A stretch of DNA of 64,000 nt from Nostoc piscinale CENA21 (GTDB lineage: Bacteria > Cyanobacteriota > Cyanobacteriia > Cyanobacteriales > Nostocaceae). A program made the position numbers and the translations under genes. The stretch lies in the NCBI RefSeq assembly GCF_001298445.1, contig NZ_CP012036.1, positions 4,824,158 to 4,888,157 on the forward strand. The letters are read 5' to 3'. The notes beneath the pieces were generated by a model that saw only the letters and a list, made by a program, of their open reading frames with translations, made no database searches and was not told the origin of the DNA. Position 1 is the stretch's first letter, and every line of letters starts with the position of its first letter. This document shows, piece after piece, positions 62,797 through 64,000 of the stretch.

Positions 62797-64000
62797 ATGA
62801 CTAACCTTCATCCAGCCAAAATTACCAAGGTGCTAACCGACTCCATCGCCGCCGAGATTGGCTTTGAGGTGGGGGATGCGATCGTTGCTATTAATGGTAC
62901 ACGTCCCCGCGATTTAATTGACTATCAATTTCTCTGTGCAGATGAATTTTTAGAATTAGAAGTTTTAGATATTACTGGCAAAACCCATCATGTTGAAATT
63001 GAAAAAGACTACGACGATGATTTAGGGTTGGAATTTGAAACCGCTTTATTTGATGCTTTAATTCAGTGTAATAATCGCTGTCCGTTTTGCTTTATTGATC
63101 AGCAACCCCCAGGTAAACGCTCAAGCTTGTATTTCAAAGATGATGATTATCGCTTGAGCTTTTTGTATGGTTCTTACCTGACGTTAACCAATTTACCCGA
63201 ACGGGAATGGCAGCGAATTGAACAAATGCGCCTGTCACCCTTATTTGTGTCAGTTCACGCCACCGAACCAGATATTAGAATCCGCCTACTGAAAAATCAG
63301 CGTGCGGGACAAATTATGGAACAATTGCGGTGGTTCCAAGAAAGACGCTTGCAAATTCATGCTCAAGTTGTGGTTTGCCCAGGGATTAATGATGGACAAC
63401 ATCTGGAACAAACCCTCAAAGATTTAGCGTCCTTTTATACTGGTGATGTACCTACCGTGGCATCGGTGGCAGTCGTGCCGGTAGGTTTGACGCGGTTTCG
63501 CCCCCAAGAAGACGAACTGATACCTGTAACTAGAGAGAAAGCCCAAGAAGTTATTTTACAGGTGAGAGCGATCGCCAAACAATTTCGCCAAAAATGTGGC
63601 TCAAATGTTGTCTGGTTAGCCGATGAATGGTTTTTAATTGCTGGGGAAGAACTACCAACAGAAGCAGAATACGAAGACTATCCGCAAATTGATAACGGTG
63701 TCGGTTCAATTCAGTTATTTATCAAACAATTTGCATCTGCCGCGACGCAATTACTCCCAAGCCAAATTTCTCCACCCAGAAAATTTACTTGGGTAGTAGG
63801 TAACGCCGTCGAAAAAGCATTTCAACCGATATTGCAACACCTAAATTCTGTTGATGGTTTAGAAGTAAATATGATGGCTTTAGCCAGTGATTATTGGGGG
63901 CAAGCTATTAGTGTGACTGGCTTACTTACAGGTCATGATTTACTTTTGAATTTACAAAACAAAGATTTAGGTGATGGGATTTTGCTGCCAAATGTCATGC
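62797..64000 (+). CDS. DUF512 / PDZ-radical SAM-like FeS protein, 3' end outside window
   Basis: The frame is open from ATG 62797 to the window end (401 codons). The N-terminus has a PDZ-like segment (VLTDSIAAEIGFEVGDAIVA), followed by a radical-SAM-type Cx3Cx2C motif in IQCNNRCPFCFIDQQPPG and a later DUF512 region (VASVAVVPVGLTRFRPQEDE, then VWLADEWFLIAGEELP). It matches the cyanobacterial 'FeS-containing oxidoreductase' family. The function is unknown. Nothing suggests an operon; uppP ends 104 bp before it. Confidence 0.88.
   Translation, partial: MTNLHPAKITKVLTDSIAAEIGFEVGDAIVAINGTRPRDLIDYQFLCADEFLELEVLDITGKTHHVEIEKDYDDDLGLEFETALFDALIQCNNRCPFCFIDQQPPGKRSSLYFKDDDYRLSFLYGSYLTLTNLPEREWQRIEQMRLSPLFVSVHATEPDIRIRLLKNQRAGQIMEQLRWFQERRLQIHAQVVVCPGINDGQHLEQTLKDLASFYTGDVPTVASVAVVPVGLTRFRPQEDELIPVTREKAQEVILQVRAIAKQFRQKCGSNVVWLADEWFLIAGEELPTEAEYEDYPQIDNGVGSIQLFIKQFASAATQLLPSQISPPRKFTWVVGNAVEKAFQPILQHLNSVDGLEVNMMALASDYWGQAISVTGLLTGHDLLLNLQNKDLGDGILLPNVM

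Overview
The window comes from a filamentous, probably heterocyst-forming cyanobacterium of the Nostoc/Calothrix type. The evidence is the very frequent HIP1 octamer GCGATCGC, heptameric short tandem repeats between genes, and cyanobacterial markers: psbU, btpA, a DUF3120 protein, a fused VKOR-thioredoxin, a PucC/BCD-type transporter and a DUF512 radical-SAM protein. No rRNA or tRNA gene and no CRISPR array was seen.

Layout. 0-9.9 kb: the end of a phosphate ABC transporter locus (pstA, pstB), a lone RHH antitoxin, an exported FAD oxidoreductase, an adenosine-deaminase-like gene with a candidate NtcA promoter, purA, rplY, a two-domain kinase and a membrane protein. 10.1-19.4 kb: a chemotaxis-type locus. 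A minus-strand arm holds cheY-like, cheC-like and hybrid histidine kinase genes; a plus-strand arm holds cheA-cheW-mcp-cheB-cheR. A small IS1-like element lies between them. 19.6-21.2 kb: a small disordered protein and a GT25-like glycosyltransferase. 22.3-31.7 kb: four large exported or outer-membrane proteins (DUF11/SdrD-B, Ig plus beta-barrel, beta-helix plus OmpA, glycine-rich DUF11) that look like one cell-surface system. 31.8-39.7 kb: an accessory stretch with a reverse transcriptase-HEAT-HEPN gene resembling AbiA-type abortive-infection RTs, an IS5-type element, an IS630-type element, and several metabolic genes. 39.8-47.4 kb: inositol-phosphatase-like and MFS genes, then toxin-antitoxin-like pairs and a methyltransferase-restriction endonuclease fusion, then an aldo/keto reductase. 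47.5-64 kb: mostly housekeeping genes: DEAD-box helicase, rimO, btpA, VKOR, a CHASE2-PAS-GGDEF protein, nadB, psbU, a pathogen-related-protein homologue, DUF3120, uppP and a truncated DUF512 gene.

A caution runs through the whole annotation. Ten genes (rplY, the hybrid kinase, cheR, the beta-barrel gene, the RT, both transposases, a 199-aa gene, the aldo/keto reductase and psbU) are interrupted at single-base runs. In every case removing one base per run restores a full-length family-like protein. The apparent pstA-pstB fusion is explained the same way. Thirteen of the 14 runs are A/T and one is G/C. Because psbU and rplY are affected, I read this mainly as homopolymer over-calling in the assembly, not as true gene decay. 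The RT gene also carries an in-frame TGA that this mechanism does not explain.

The best candidates for unusual biology are the RT-HEPN gene, the MTase-REase fusion lying between an intact and a decayed copy of the same vapC-like gene, and the four-gene surface cluster.
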